Shown here: piece by piece, positions 1 through 9,237 of the stretch
Position numbering within the stretch: position 1 is the first letter of the stretch
How the letters are laid out: every line of letters starts with the position of its first letter
Assembly (NCBI GenBank): GCA_031401035.1
Contig: JANNRA010000099.1
Coordinates: 1-15,094, forward strand
DNA length: 15,094 bases
Direction of reading: 5' to 3'
DNA from: JANNRA01 sp031401035
Lineage (GTDB): Bacteria; Desulfobacterota; Binatia; HRBIN30; CADEER01
The notes under the pieces: generated by a model
Seen by the model: only the letters and a program-made list of their open reading frames with translations
Database searches by the model: none
Told to the model about the DNA's origin: nothing
Translations under genes and position numbers: made by a program

Positions 1-94
1 GGGGCGCTAAAGTTCCACCCCCCCCGGGGTCGGGGGGGGGGGCTGTGTTGGGGTGGGGGGCGGGGCCGCCCGGCGGCGCGGGGGCGCCGGGTGC
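1..94. repeat. Low-complexity G/C homopolymer tract at the window edge
   Basis: This stretch downstream of the fumarase gene is dominated by homopolymers: eight C at 18-25, eleven G at 32-42, and further G runs at 50-53 and 55-60. It codes for nothing recognisable. Homopolymers this long are unlike the rest of the window, which is GC-rich but mixed in composition. It lies exactly at the window edge, so low-quality read ends or assembly noise is as likely as a real G-rich tract. Confidence 0.6.
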
Positions 95-112
95 GCGGCG
101 CTGACGCGCCGC
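95..112 (-). terminator. Possible terminator hairpin after the fumarase gene
   Basis: A 7-bp perfect GC stem (95-101 with 106-112) closes a 4-nt loop, starting 8 nt past the fumarase stop codon on the minus strand. There is no T tract after it, so it is not a canonical intrinsic terminator. In DNA this GC-rich such hairpins also arise by chance. Confidence 0.35.
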
Positions 113-120
113 ACTCCACA

Positions 121-1734
<1,614 letters not shown>

Positions 1735-1855
1735 GTCTCCTCCCTAGCCGATCGCCACAGGGGGGCTAAGTACCCGCGGCGAAAATACCGTCGGTCGCTG
1801 GCGCGTACAGGGCGGCACCCTGCCGTCGGTTGGATTGCCTGCATTCCGGGCGACG
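1735..1855 (-). other. 121-bp spacer between the GT-C/TPR gene and the fumarase gene
   Basis: The spacer holds a small hairpin at 1808-1822 (5-bp stem, 5-nt loop), then on the minus strand a short T-rich patch around 1780-1786, then the fumarase ribosome binding site. The T-rich patch is unusual for this DNA and could belong to a promoter for the fumarase gene. I could not place a convincing -35/-10 pair. Confidence 0.35.
1737..1744 (-). promoter_or_regulatory. Strong Shine-Dalgarno sequence of the fumarase gene
   Basis: On the minus strand GGGAGGAG lies immediately upstream of the ATG at 1734. It is the best ribosome binding site in the window and fixes the fumarase start. Most neighbouring genes show no comparable site. 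Confidence 0.75.
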
Positions 1856-3673
1856 TCACTGCTGGGGGATCTGTGCGCGCACCATCTGCAGGCTGCGGGC
1901 GGCGCCGTGGTGGGTCGGGTCGATCGCCAGGACGCGCTCGAACTCGGCCGCGGCCTCCTGCCAGCGGTTGAGTTTGGCGAGCGCGACGCCGAGGTTGTTG
2001 TGCGCCGGAGCGGAGGCGGGCGCCAGCTCGGTGACGCGCGTCAGCTGCACCGCCGCGTCCTCGTCGCGGCCGAGCTGCAGCAGCGCGGTGCCGAGGTTGA
2101 GGCGCGTCTCGACATCGTCGGGCGTCATTTCGAGGACGCGCTGCATGTGCGGCACCGCGTCGGCGTAGCGGGCCTGCTTGAAGCGCAGCGATGCCAGGCG
2201 GGCGCGCGGCAGGTAGGCAACCTCGTTGAAGCCGAGCGCGGTCTCGTAGGCGGCGGCGGCGCCGTCGCGGTCTCCCTCCGCTTCGCGCAGGACGCCGACC
2301 TGCGTGTGTGCGAAGGATTCCTGCGGCCGGATGGCGAGCGCCGCGTCGAGGTGCTGGCGCGCCGCGTCGCGCTCGCCGCGCGCCAGCAGCAGGGCGCCGA
2401 GCACCTGGTGCGCGTAGTAATTGTCGACGGTCACCGCCAGCATGCGCTCGTAGACGGTCTGACTGTCGCGCCAGGTGGCGATCTGGCGCCAGGTGACGGC
2501 GGCGAACCCGGCCAGGGCGAGCAGCGCCGCGGCGGTCGCCGGCAGGCGCAGCGACGGCCGCGCGGCGACGAGATCGCGCAGGCTCCAGGCGGCCATCACG
2601 TAGACGCCGAGCATCGGCAGGTAGGTGTAGCGATCGGCGTGCGCTTGCATGCCGACCTGCAGCAGGCCGACGACCGGCAGCAGGGCGATCAGGTACCACA
2701 GCCAGCCGACCAGCAGGTAGGGGCGCGCGTGCCGTTGCCGCCACGCCACGGCGGCGATGGCGGCGAGCAGCAGCGTCGCGCCGAGCGCCGCCGGCAGCAG
2801 CGCCGCGGCGGTGGTGCCGATCAAAGCCGGGTGCGGGTACATGGCGGCGAGGCCGCTCGGCCACAGCGTCTGCCGGAGGTAGGTGGCGGCGGCGATCGGC
2901 GCGTTCAGGAGGCGGATGTCGAGCGGCACCGCGGTGAGCGACTTGACGCCCTGGACCGACTGCTGCGTGTAAACGGTCAGCAGCGCCGCCAGGGAAGTGA
3001 TGCCGAGCAGCGGCAGCTTCTCGACCAGCAACACCTTCGCCGTCGCGTGTCCGCCGATGCCGCGCCAGCGGCGCAGCGGCCAGGCGTCGAGCAGCAGCAG
3101 CACCAACGGCAGCGAGACCAGCATGGTCTTCGACAGCAGGCCGGCGGTGAACGCGGCGGCAACCAGGGCGTAGCGGCCGCCGCTCGGGCGGCGCGCGTAG
3201 CCGGCGTATGCGAGCAGCGTGAGCATCCAGAAGGTGCCGGAGAGGACGTCCTTGCGCTCGGCCATCCAGGCCACCGACTCGACTCGCAGCGGGTGCAGCG
3301 CGAAGAGGGCGGCGACCAGGGCGCTCGGCCAGAGGGCACCGGTGAGGGCGCGCAGGGCGAGGAAGCAGAGCGCCGCGTTGAGCGCGTGCAGACCGGCGCT
3401 GACCAGGTGGTGGCGGCCGGCGTCCATGCCGAACAGCGAGAAGTCGGCCATGTGCGACAGCCAGGTCAGTGGGTGCCAGTTCGGCTGCACGGTGGTGAAG
3501 GCCCACGAGACGCCCGGCCACGACAGGCCGCCGGCGACGATCGGACGCTGGACGAGGAAGTTCAGGTCGTCCATCGAGATGAAGGCGAAGCTGGCCGTCT
3601 GCGCGTAGAGCGCGCCGACGGCCAGCGCCAGCGCGATGCAGATCGCGGCGGCGCTGGCGGGGCGGGTGCTCAC
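1856..3673 (-). CDS. GT-C/TPR membrane protein, TMTC-like (paralogue A)
   Basis: This 605-aa protein has a multi-spanning membrane part (about residues 8-395) followed by about five tetratricopeptide repeats (about 420-590). The first extracytoplasmic loop carries an acidic pair (D35-D36 in ISMDDLNFL), as in GT-C glycosyltransferases of the PMT/TMTC type. Further landmarks are NWHPLTW (65-71), ALHPLRVESVAW (125-136), ERKD (139-142), SKTM (181-184) and DRYTYLP (347-353). The eukaryotic TMTC proteins use a lipid-linked mannose donor to O-mannosylate secreted proteins; activity of bacterial relatives, this one included, is inferred. The GTG start is chosen because it overlaps the hydrolase stop (GTGA) and puts the first membrane segment close to the N-terminus. 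The frame stays open for 217 codons upstream, but that part antisense-reads into the hydrolase and lacks family features. A closely similar paralogue lies at 7128-9026. Confidence 0.88.
   Translation of the reverse strand: MSTRPASAAAICIALALAVGALYAQTASFAFISMDDLNFLVQRPIVAGGLSWPGVSWAFTTVQPNWHPLTWLSHMADFSLFGMDAGRHHLVSAGLHALNAALCFLALRALTGALWPSALVAALFALHPLRVESVAWMAERKDVLSGTFWMLTLLAYAGYARRPSGGRYALVAAAFTAGLLSKTMLVSLPLVLLLLDAWPLRRWRGIGGHATAKVLLVEKLPLLGITSLAALLTVYTQQSVQGVKSLTAVPLDIRLLNAPIAAATYLRQTLWPSGLAAMYPHPALIGTTAAALLPAALGATLLLAAIAAVAWRQRHARPYLLVGWLWYLIALLPVVGLLQVGMQAHADRYTYLPMLGVYVMAAWSLRDLVAARPSLRLPATAAALLALAGFAAVTWRQIATWRDSQTVYERMLAVTVDNYYAHQVLGALLLARGERDAARQHLDAALAIRPQESFAHTQVGVLREAEGDRDGAAAAYETALGFNEVAYLPRARLASLRFKQARYADAVPHMQRVLEMTPDDVETRLNLGTALLQLGRDEDAAVQLTRVTELAPASAPAHNNLGVALAKLNRWQEAAAEFERVLAIDPTHHGAARSLQMVRAQIPQQ
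3670..3673 (-). promoter_or_regulatory. GTGA stop/start overlap coupling two genes
   Basis: The last codon of the secreted hydrolase (TGA, 3672-3670) overlaps the GTG start of GT-C/TPR paralogue A (3673-3671) by three bases within the string GTGA. Such overlaps usually mean one mRNA and translational re-initiation, so the two proteins are probably made together. Confidence 0.75.
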
Positions 3674-6141
3674 GGGGCGGTACGGGCGATGAAGGCCGCC
3701 ACCGCGGCGACGATCGGGTTGTGCGCGTCGTCCTCGGCCGCGACGGCGTCGACGTGCGAGTAGCCCTCGGCGATGACGACCTCGAAGCCGCCGGCGACGC
3801 CGCCGCAGGTCGGGAAAGCGGGGTTCGGCAGCGCCGCGTCGACGACGCGGGCCGTGCCGCCGCTGCACGACGGCGCCGTGCAGGGGCCGAGGCTCTGCGC
3901 CATCGCCGTGAAGCGCCCGGCGACCGGCACCAGGCCGTTCGAGCCGCCGACGCCGAGGACCGGGATGTTCACGTTGCCCGCCTGGGTCAGGTTCTCGATG
4001 TCGCGCCGCCCGCGCCCGATCGACAGCGCCGAGGAGTCGAGCGAGATGCGCTGCGTGCACTGCGCGTCGCTGGTGCAGACGGCGGCGATGTTGCCCTTGC
4101 TGCAGGTGCCAGTGCTGCAGACGCCGGCGGCAGAGGTCGTCGAGAGGCCGGAGATCGGATAGTACCAGTTCGAGGCATTGGCGCCCTCGATGCCGGCGAA
4201 GCCGCCGCGCAGGCGATCGATGCGTACCGCCTCCACCTCCTGGCCCCATTGCGCGCCGGGCAGCGCCGTCGGGGCGGCGCCGTTGAAGGGCAGGACGCAG
4301 CCGGCGCCCGGGCAGGCGGGCCACAGGCCCTGCTCGTCGCGGCTGGCCCAGGTGACCAGCCCGCCGACGGTCGGGCCGGGGGCGCCGGCCGAGGTGGCGA
4401 GGGCCAGCGACAGGGCGGTGGTCAGTGCCTCGTCGTCGAGGAAGGACCCGAACAGGCCCTCGACGGTGCCGTTCGGGAGGGCGGTGAGGAGCGCCAACTC
4501 AGGCACGACGTCGACCGCGTTGTTGCCCGCGCCGCCCTGGTCGACCTGCACGATCACCTGGCCGCTGTCGGGGTCGCTCAGGCCCTGCACGCCGGACGGC
4601 TCGGCGGCGGCGAGGATCTTCGGCGAGATGCCGAGAATGACGCCGTGCGCCGCGGTCGTCGGCGTACACACCGGCGGCGTCAGCGCGGCGCAGTCGACGG
4701 CCTCGCTGGCGACGGTGCACGGCGTCAGGCCGTCGGCGCAGCGCGCCGCGCCGTCGCGGACGGCGCCGAAGAGGCCGCCGTCGAACTTGGCCTCGATGCG
4801 GTCGAGGCTGTCGTTGGTCAACGGCGCCGTCGCCGTCGAGCCGCCGGTGCCCTCGAACAACATCAGGCCGCGCAGGCGCGCGTAGCCCGGATCCGGCGCG
4901 CCGACGCCGCTGAGGTTGAAATCGGTGGCGGCATAGCGCGCCGCGAAGCCGGTGCCGGCCGAGTGGCCGCCGAGAAAGACGTTCTGGTTGCGCGCCGCGG
5001 CGCGCGCCGCCTGCACGACGACGTCGATGTCGCGCGAGAACACCAGCCCCGTCCAGTTGGCGATGAACGGCACGTCGGTGGTCGGGTTGTAGAACACCGC
5101 GCGCCGGTTCGGCCCGCTGGCGAGGGCCGCATGCAGCGGCAGGCCGAGCTCGGTGCCGTAGAACCAGTCGAGGGCGACGAGCGGATCGTCGAGCGCGCCG
5201 GCGAGCAGCGCCCCGGCGCGGTCCTCGAGCTGCTCGGTGCGGCGGTCGTAGCCCCACACCTCGAGCACCTGGCCGTGGTCCTCGAGGGCGCGCGGAATCA
5301 GGTTCTCCGCCAGCGCTTCGAAGTTGCCGGCGCCGCCGCCGAAGCCGGGCACCAGCACGACGATCGCGTCGGGCGTCTGCGCCGGGCCGCCGAGGCGCCA
5401 GCGCGTGTAGGTGACGTGGTTCAGGCTGAACGCCGCGGTGCCGGCGACCTGCGCGATGAGCTTGGGGTTGGTGGTCAACGGCACGCTCGGGCTGCCGGGG
5501 GTGTTGGGCGGCTGCACCGGGCTGACGGCGCTGACCGTCTCGCGCGTCACCAGCTTCAGACGCCCGCCGAGGCCGTCGAGCAGCGAGTCGACGTTGCCGG
5601 CCACCACCGCGACGTCGCCGAGCGCGTTGCACGCGCCCTTGCCCTCGGCGCTGAGGATGCCGGCGTCGAACTTGTCGCGTGCCTTCTGCACCGTCGCGGC
5701 GGCCTTGGCGGCATCGGGCTTCTTGGCGTGCTTGCCCTGCGCCTTGCACAGCGCCTGGGCGCGCTTGCCGGCCGCCTTGAGCTTGCCGCTCTGACAGCCG
5801 GAGGCGCCCGAGTCGGGCAGCAGCGATGCGCCGAGCACCGCGCCGCGATCGGCGATGTACTGGGCGTTGGCCGCGTCGTCGGAGAGCGATACCGGGCAGC
5901 CGCCCTTCGCCGTCGCCTTGACGAGCGCCGCCGCGGCTTTGTCGCGCGCCTTGGGGACGCAGGCCGCGTCCACCGGGACGCCTTTCTTGGCCGCCTTGGC
6001 ATAACAGCCAAGCACGCTCTTGACCGCCTTGCCGGCGGCGCCGACGCGCGCCGCAATACAGCTCGCGGCTGGATCGGTGGCGGCGCCAGCCGGCGCCACG
6101 AGGAGCGAGACAGGGACGAGTGCGCGGATCGATGTCGTCAT
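3670..6141 (-). CDS. Secreted cysteine-rich alpha/beta hydrolase
   Basis: This 823-aa protein begins with a likely Sec signal peptide (MTTSIRALVPVSLL..., cleavage near residues 20-21 after AGA/AGAA). A Lys/Ala-rich region with seven cysteines follows (C28, C46, C61, C82, C116, C132, C171), resembling cysteine-spaced helical segments I recall from secreted proteins of uncultured deltaproteobacteria. The hydrolase fold starts near residue 255: oxyanion-type loop PGFGGG (265-270), nucleophile elbow GGHSAG with Ser394, and a C-terminal candidate histidine, H796, in GYSHVD. About 330 residues separate the elbow from the strand that normally carries the acid (NIPVLGVGG, 723-732), so the lid is very large; it includes cysteine pairs such as CTSDAQC (689-695). 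The usual acid is not evident, since that strand ends in GGSNGLVP. Substrate is unknown; a lipase, esterase or depolymerase-like role is plausible. The ATG at 6141 is preferred over a TTG at 6180, which would lengthen the n-region. Confidence 0.8.
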   Translation of the reverse strand: MTTSIRALVPVSLLVAPAGAATDPAASCIAARVGAAGKAVKSVLGCYAKAAKKGVPVDAACVPKARDKAAAALVKATAKGGCPVSLSDDAANAQYIADRGAVLGASLLPDSGASGCQSGKLKAAGKRAQALCKAQGKHAKKPDAAKAAATVQKARDKFDAGILSAEGKGACNALGDVAVVAGNVDSLLDGLGGRLKLVTRETVSAVSPVQPPNTPGSPSVPLTTNPKLIAQVAGTAAFSLNHVTYTRWRLGGPAQTPDAIVVLVPGFGGGAGNFEALAENLIPRALEDHGQVLEVWGYDRRTEQLEDRAGALLAGALDDPLVALDWFYGTELGLPLHAALASGPNRRAVFYNPTTDVPFIANWTGLVFSRDIDVVVQAARAAARNQNVFLGGHSAGTGFAARYAATDFNLSGVGAPDPGYARLRGLMLFEGTGGSTATAPLTNDSLDRIEAKFDGGLFGAVRDGAARCADGLTPCTVASEAVDCAALTPPVCTPTTAAHGVILGISPKILAAAEPSGVQGLSDPDSGQVIVQVDQGGAGNNAVDVVPELALLTALPNGTVEGLFGSFLDDEALTTALSLALATSAGAPGPTVGGLVTWASRDEQGLWPACPGAGCVLPFNGAAPTALPGAQWGQEVEAVRIDRLRGGFAGIEGANASNWYYPISGLSTTSAAGVCSTGTCSKGNIAAVCTSDAQCTQRISLDSSALSIGRGRRDIENLTQAGNVNIPVLGVGGSNGLVPVAGRFTAMAQSLGPCTAPSCSGGTARVVDAALPNPAFPTCGGVAGGFEVVIAEGYSHVDAVAAEDDAHNPIVAAVAAFIARTAP

Positions 6142-6186
6142 CGGTCCGATCAAGCACACCCTACGCCGTATGGCCACCAACTTCGT

Positions 6187-6200
6187 CCCGGCGTGCCGGG
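6187..6200 (-). other. Small intergenic stem-loop between reductase and hydrolase genes
   Basis: The 14-nt palindrome CCCGGCACGCCGGG (minus strand) lies 17 nt past the DUF1295 stop, within the 76-bp gap before the hydrolase start. It could attenuate transcription or stabilise mRNA ends, but there is no T tract and chance occurrence is easy in this composition. Confidence 0.25.
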
Positions 6201-6217
6201 CTAATGCCGGCGCGCCG

Positions 6218-7084
6218 TCAGCCTTGCCGCGGCGGCCAGGGCACTACCATCGACACCCGCTGCTGGTGCGCGGCGAAGGCCGGCCGGCGCTGCAGCATGC
6301 GGGTCTCGATCAGCGGCAGGCTGGCGAAGCGGAACATGACGGTGATCGACAGCGCCCCGACGCCGGTCCACCAGTACGCCGGGTCGGCGGCGAGGGCGAA
6401 CAGCCACAGGCCCCACCAGAAACCCATCTCGCCGAAGTAGTTGGGGTGGCGCGACCACGCCCACAGCCCGCTGGCGAGGATCGCCTCGCGCGGGGCGTTG
6501 GAGCGGCGGTAGGCGACCAGCTCCTTGTCGGCGCGCTGTTCGATGGCAATGGCGCCGCCGGTGACCAGCGTCGCCAGCAGGTCGAGGGCGCCGAACGGGC
6601 GGGTGCCGACCGCCAGCGCCGGCCACAGCGGCAGGCAACCGAGGAAGACCTGCAGCGTCGGCATCATGTGCACGCCGACGAAGCTGACCAGCCAATAGGC
6701 GCCGCCGCTCGAGGCGCGCAGGTCGACGTAGCGCCAGTCCTCGTGCCCGAGCCCGCGCCAGCCGCGCCCCCAGTTGTAGGTCAGCCGCACCGCCCACCAG
6801 CCGACCAGCGCCAGCACCAGTACCTGGCGCAGGCCGCTGACGTCGGGCACCGCCGCGCTCCACAACCAGACCGCGATCAGCGGCGGCGCGACGCTCCAAT
6901 AGGCATCGTAAACGCTGGAGTTGTTGAAGGCGACGCTGAAGCCGAACACCGCCACGGTGGCGGCGACGTCGGCGATGAAGGCCACCGCCAACGGATGCTG
7001 CCAACCGACGGTGATGCCGACGGCAACGGCGACGAGCGCGGCGATGAGGTAGGCGACGACGATCCAGGTGAAGTCACGGGTCAT
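6218..7084 (-). CDS. DUF1295 / steroid 5-alpha-reductase-like membrane protein
   Basis: This 288-aa integral membrane protein has about seven hydrophobic segments. Family landmarks in order are NNSSVYDAYWSVAPP (54-68), RLTYNWGRGW (100-109), HEDWRY (114-119), the signature GLWAWSRHPNYFGE (206-219) and the tail SLPLIETRML (255-264). The RHPNYFGE stretch is the likely NAD(P)H-site signature shared with steroid 5-alpha reductases and isoprenylcysteine methyltransferase-like proteins. Known relatives reduce activated C=C bonds in lipids or steroids; the substrate here cannot be read from sequence. The ATG at 7084 puts the first membrane helix at residues 7-27. It starts 43 bp after the stop of GT-C/TPR paralogue B on the same strand, so co-transcription is likely. 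No clear Shine-Dalgarno sequence is visible. The family is firm, the reaction is inferred. Confidence 0.88.
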   Translation of the reverse strand: MTRDFTWIVVAYLIAALVAVAVGITVGWQHPLAVAFIADVAATVAVFGFSVAFNNSSVYDAYWSVAPPLIAVWLWSAAVPDVSGLRQVLVLALVGWWAVRLTYNWGRGWRGLGHEDWRYVDLRASSGGAYWLVSFVGVHMMPTLQVFLGCLPLWPALAVGTRPFGALDLLATLVTGGAIAIEQRADKELVAYRRSNAPREAILASGLWAWSRHPNYFGEMGFWWGLWLFALAADPAYWWTGVGALSITVMFRFASLPLIETRMLQRRPAFAAHQQRVSMVVPWPPRQG

Positions 7085-7127
7085 ACCGGAGCGCAGAACA
7101 CACCTCGCCGCCGTTCGCCACCGCCGC

Positions 7128-9026
7128 TCAGGGCGCCGCCGCGCCGCCCAGCTTCTCCAGGTTGTCGGCGGCCATGGCGTTGGCCGGGTCGAGCTGCAGG
7201 GCGCGGGCGAACTGCGCCCGCGCCGCGGCGGCGTCGCCGAGCCGGTACAACGCGACGCCGAGGTTGTTGTGCGCCGGCACCTGGCCGGGATCGAGACCGA
7301 TGGCGCGTTCGAGATGCTGGCGCGCCTCGGCGAAGCGACCCTTGTGGAGATAGGCGGCACCGAGGTTGCTCTCCGCCAGCGCGTAGTCGGGCTTTTGTGC
7401 CAACGCTGCCTGGATGGCGGCGATCGCCTCGTCGAGGCGCTGCTGGCGCAGCAGGACGACGCCGAGGTTGGCGAGCGCCTGCGGATAGTTCGGCGACAGG
7501 CGCAGCGCCTCACGATGGTGCTGCTCGGCCTCCGCGAGGCGACCGCTGTCTTGCAGCACGACGCCCAGGTGCATGTGCGGGAACGGTTGCTCTGGGCTGA
7601 GGGCGATGGCGCGGCGCAGGTGCGGCTCGGCGGCGGCGAAGCGGCCGTCCTCTTTCAGCACGGCGCCGTAGCTGGCCTCGGCGAGGACGTTGTCCTCGGT
7701 CACCGCCAGCGCGTGCGCGAGCAGGCTCTCGCTGTCGCGCCAGGTGCCGATCTGCCGCCAGCTCAGCGCGGCGCTGGCGACGAGCGCCAGCGCGCAGGCG
7801 GCGAGCACCGGCGTGCGCAGCCGCGGGCGCCAGGCGACCAGATCGCGCAGGCCGCAGGCAAGCGCCAGGTACAGACCCGGCGTCGAGAGGTAGGTGTAGC
7901 GGTCGGCCATCGCCGTCTGGCCGACCTGCAGCAGGCCGATCACCGGCGCCAGCGCGATCAGGTACCAGAACCAGCCGACGGCGGCGTACGGGAAGCGGCG
8001 CGCCGCGGCGAGGCTGGCGGCGGTGAGCGTGGCAAGGACGAAGACGGCGCCGAGCGAGGGCAGGGTCCAGTCCTCCAGGCGCGCGCCGGCGAGCAGCGCC
8101 GGATGCGGATAGAGTGCGGCGAGGTCGACCGGCCAGAGGCTCTTGCGCAGGTAGGCGAGGGTCGCCAGCGGCGCGTTCACCAGCCGCCACGGCAGCGACA
8201 CCTCGTCGAGCGTACGCAGCCCCGACACCGTCTCCTGCACCTGCAGCGTCAGCAGCGCCGCCAGGCCGGCGAGCAGCAGCAGTGGCAGCTTCTCGAGGCA
8301 CAGACGCGGCAGCGAGGCGGGTGCGGCGCGCGCCGGCGCCGCCGCGCCGCCCGCCCAGCCGAGGCGGCCGAGCGGCCAGACGTCGAGCAGCAGCAGGATC
8401 AGCGGCAGGGTCACCAGCATGGTCTTCGACGCCAGGCCGAGCCCCAGCGCGGCGGCGACGAGCAGGTAGCGGCCGAGCGAGGGCCGCCGCGCGTAGGCGG
8501 CGTAGGCGAGGAGGGTGAGCATGAAGAACAGGCCGCTCATCACGTCCTTGCGCTCCGACAGCCAGGCGACCGATTCGACACGCAGCGGATGCAGGGCCCA
8601 CAGCGCCGCCGCCAGGGCGCTCGGCCACAGCGCGCCGGTGAGCCGGCGCAGGGCGAGGAAGCAGAGCACGGCGTTGAGCGCGTGGCCGACAGCGCTGACC
8701 AGATGATGGCCGCCGGCCCAATCGCCGAAGGCGGCGCGGTCGAGCATATGCGTCCACCACGTCACCGGATGCCAGTTCGGCGCCCGCGCCGTCAGCGACC
8801 AGACGAAGCCGTCCCAGGTCAGCCCCGCCGCCACCGGCCGGTTCTCGATCAGGAAGTGCAGGTCGTCGAGATGGACGAACCCAAAGCGCGCTGTCTGCGC
8901 GTAGAGCGCCAGCACCGCGGCGGCGAGGGCGGCGCAGAGCAGCGCCGGCGACCAGCTCGGCGGCGCCGCCGGCGGCGGCGGAGGCGGGGGCACGGGGCGG
9001 CGGGTTGGCTGGCGCGGCGGCGGCAT
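7128..9026 (-). CDS. GT-C/TPR membrane protein, TMTC-like (paralogue B)
   Basis: This 632-aa paralogue of the protein at 1856-3673 shares its layout and many identical stretches (NWHP, LTGALWPSAL, HPLRVESVAW, DRYTYL). It has a proline-rich cytoplasmic N-terminus (residues 1-24, with eight or more prolines in a row), a first helix at about 26-43, an acidic pair D54-D55 in the first loop, NWHPVTW (84-90), HPLRVESVAW (146-155), SERKD (157-161) and DRYTYL (375-380). About five TPRs follow, residues 447-617, the last ones closest to consensus. The predicted role is transfer of a sugar, perhaps mannose, from a lipid carrier to exported protein, by analogy with TMTC proteins; the TPRs would bind partners. 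The frame stays open upstream to 9515, but that part opposes the receiver gene, so the ATG at 9026 is chosen. It is the first gene of the minus-strand block. Confidence 0.87.
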   Translation of the reverse strand: MPPPRQPTRRPVPPPPPPPAAPPSWSPALLCAALAAAVLALYAQTARFGFVHLDDLHFLIENRPVAAGLTWDGFVWSLTARAPNWHPVTWWTHMLDRAAFGDWAGGHHLVSAVGHALNAVLCFLALRRLTGALWPSALAAALWALHPLRVESVAWLSERKDVMSGLFFMLTLLAYAAYARRPSLGRYLLVAAALGLGLASKTMLVTLPLILLLLDVWPLGRLGWAGGAAAPARAAPASLPRLCLEKLPLLLLAGLAALLTLQVQETVSGLRTLDEVSLPWRLVNAPLATLAYLRKSLWPVDLAALYPHPALLAGARLEDWTLPSLGAVFVLATLTAASLAAARRFPYAAVGWFWYLIALAPVIGLLQVGQTAMADRYTYLSTPGLYLALACGLRDLVAWRPRLRTPVLAACALALVASAALSWRQIGTWRDSESLLAHALAVTEDNVLAEASYGAVLKEDGRFAAAEPHLRRAIALSPEQPFPHMHLGVVLQDSGRLAEAEQHHREALRLSPNYPQALANLGVVLLRQQRLDEAIAAIQAALAQKPDYALAESNLGAAYLHKGRFAEARQHLERAIGLDPGQVPAHNNLGVALYRLGDAAAARAQFARALQLDPANAMAADNLEKLGGAAAP

Positions 9027-9237
9027 GGAGGGCTCGAAGGGGCCGCATAAGCCGGCGCCGGCGCCCTTCGCAAGCGGCCTGGCCTGCGGCTCGACGCGGC
9101 GCGGGTGCAGAAATTGACGTATCGACGGTCCCCGCCGCGTCGCTGCCTCGTCGCGGTCTCTTGCGGCTGGTGCGCCCGACGCCGGGCACGGCGCTTGCTT
9201 AGCCAGGGGTCCGTGGAGCCGCACAGGGAGAGCAATG
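9027..9237. promoter_or_regulatory. Divergent intergenic region (paralogue B / receiver)
   Basis: This is the longest non-coding stretch inside the window (211 bp). It must carry the promoters of the minus-strand GT-C/TPR block and of the plus-strand receiver gene. A TTGACG at 9112-9117 sits in the least GC-rich part, but no matching -10 box lies 16-18 bp downstream. I cannot place either promoter reliably. Confidence 0.4.
9225..9230 (+). promoter_or_regulatory. Ribosome binding site of the receiver gene
   Basis: AGGGAG ends 4 nt before a first ATG (9235) and 7 nt before a second, adjacent ATG (9238). The second spacing is nearer the optimum and favours the start at 9238. Confidence 0.6.

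Noticed and set aside
1835..3763. 642-codon plus-strand open frame opposite GT-C/TPR paralogue A
   Set aside because: The product is Arg/Gln/Gly-rich with no hydrophobic or domain pattern; the minus-strand frame has unmistakable family motifs.
3674..4324. N-terminal extension of GT-C/TPR paralogue A by 217 codons
   Set aside because: The extension reads through the hydrolase gene in another frame and is Arg-rich; the GTG at 3673 gives a normal membrane N-terminus.
3721..6204. 827-codon plus-strand open frame opposite the secreted hydrolase
   Set aside because: Same shadow-frame composition; the minus-strand product has a signal peptide, nucleophile elbow and paired cysteines.
7068..9050. 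660-codon plus-strand open frame opposite GT-C/TPR paralogue B
   Set aside because: Antisense shadow; its composition mirrors that of the shadow opposite paralogue A because the two real genes are paralogues.
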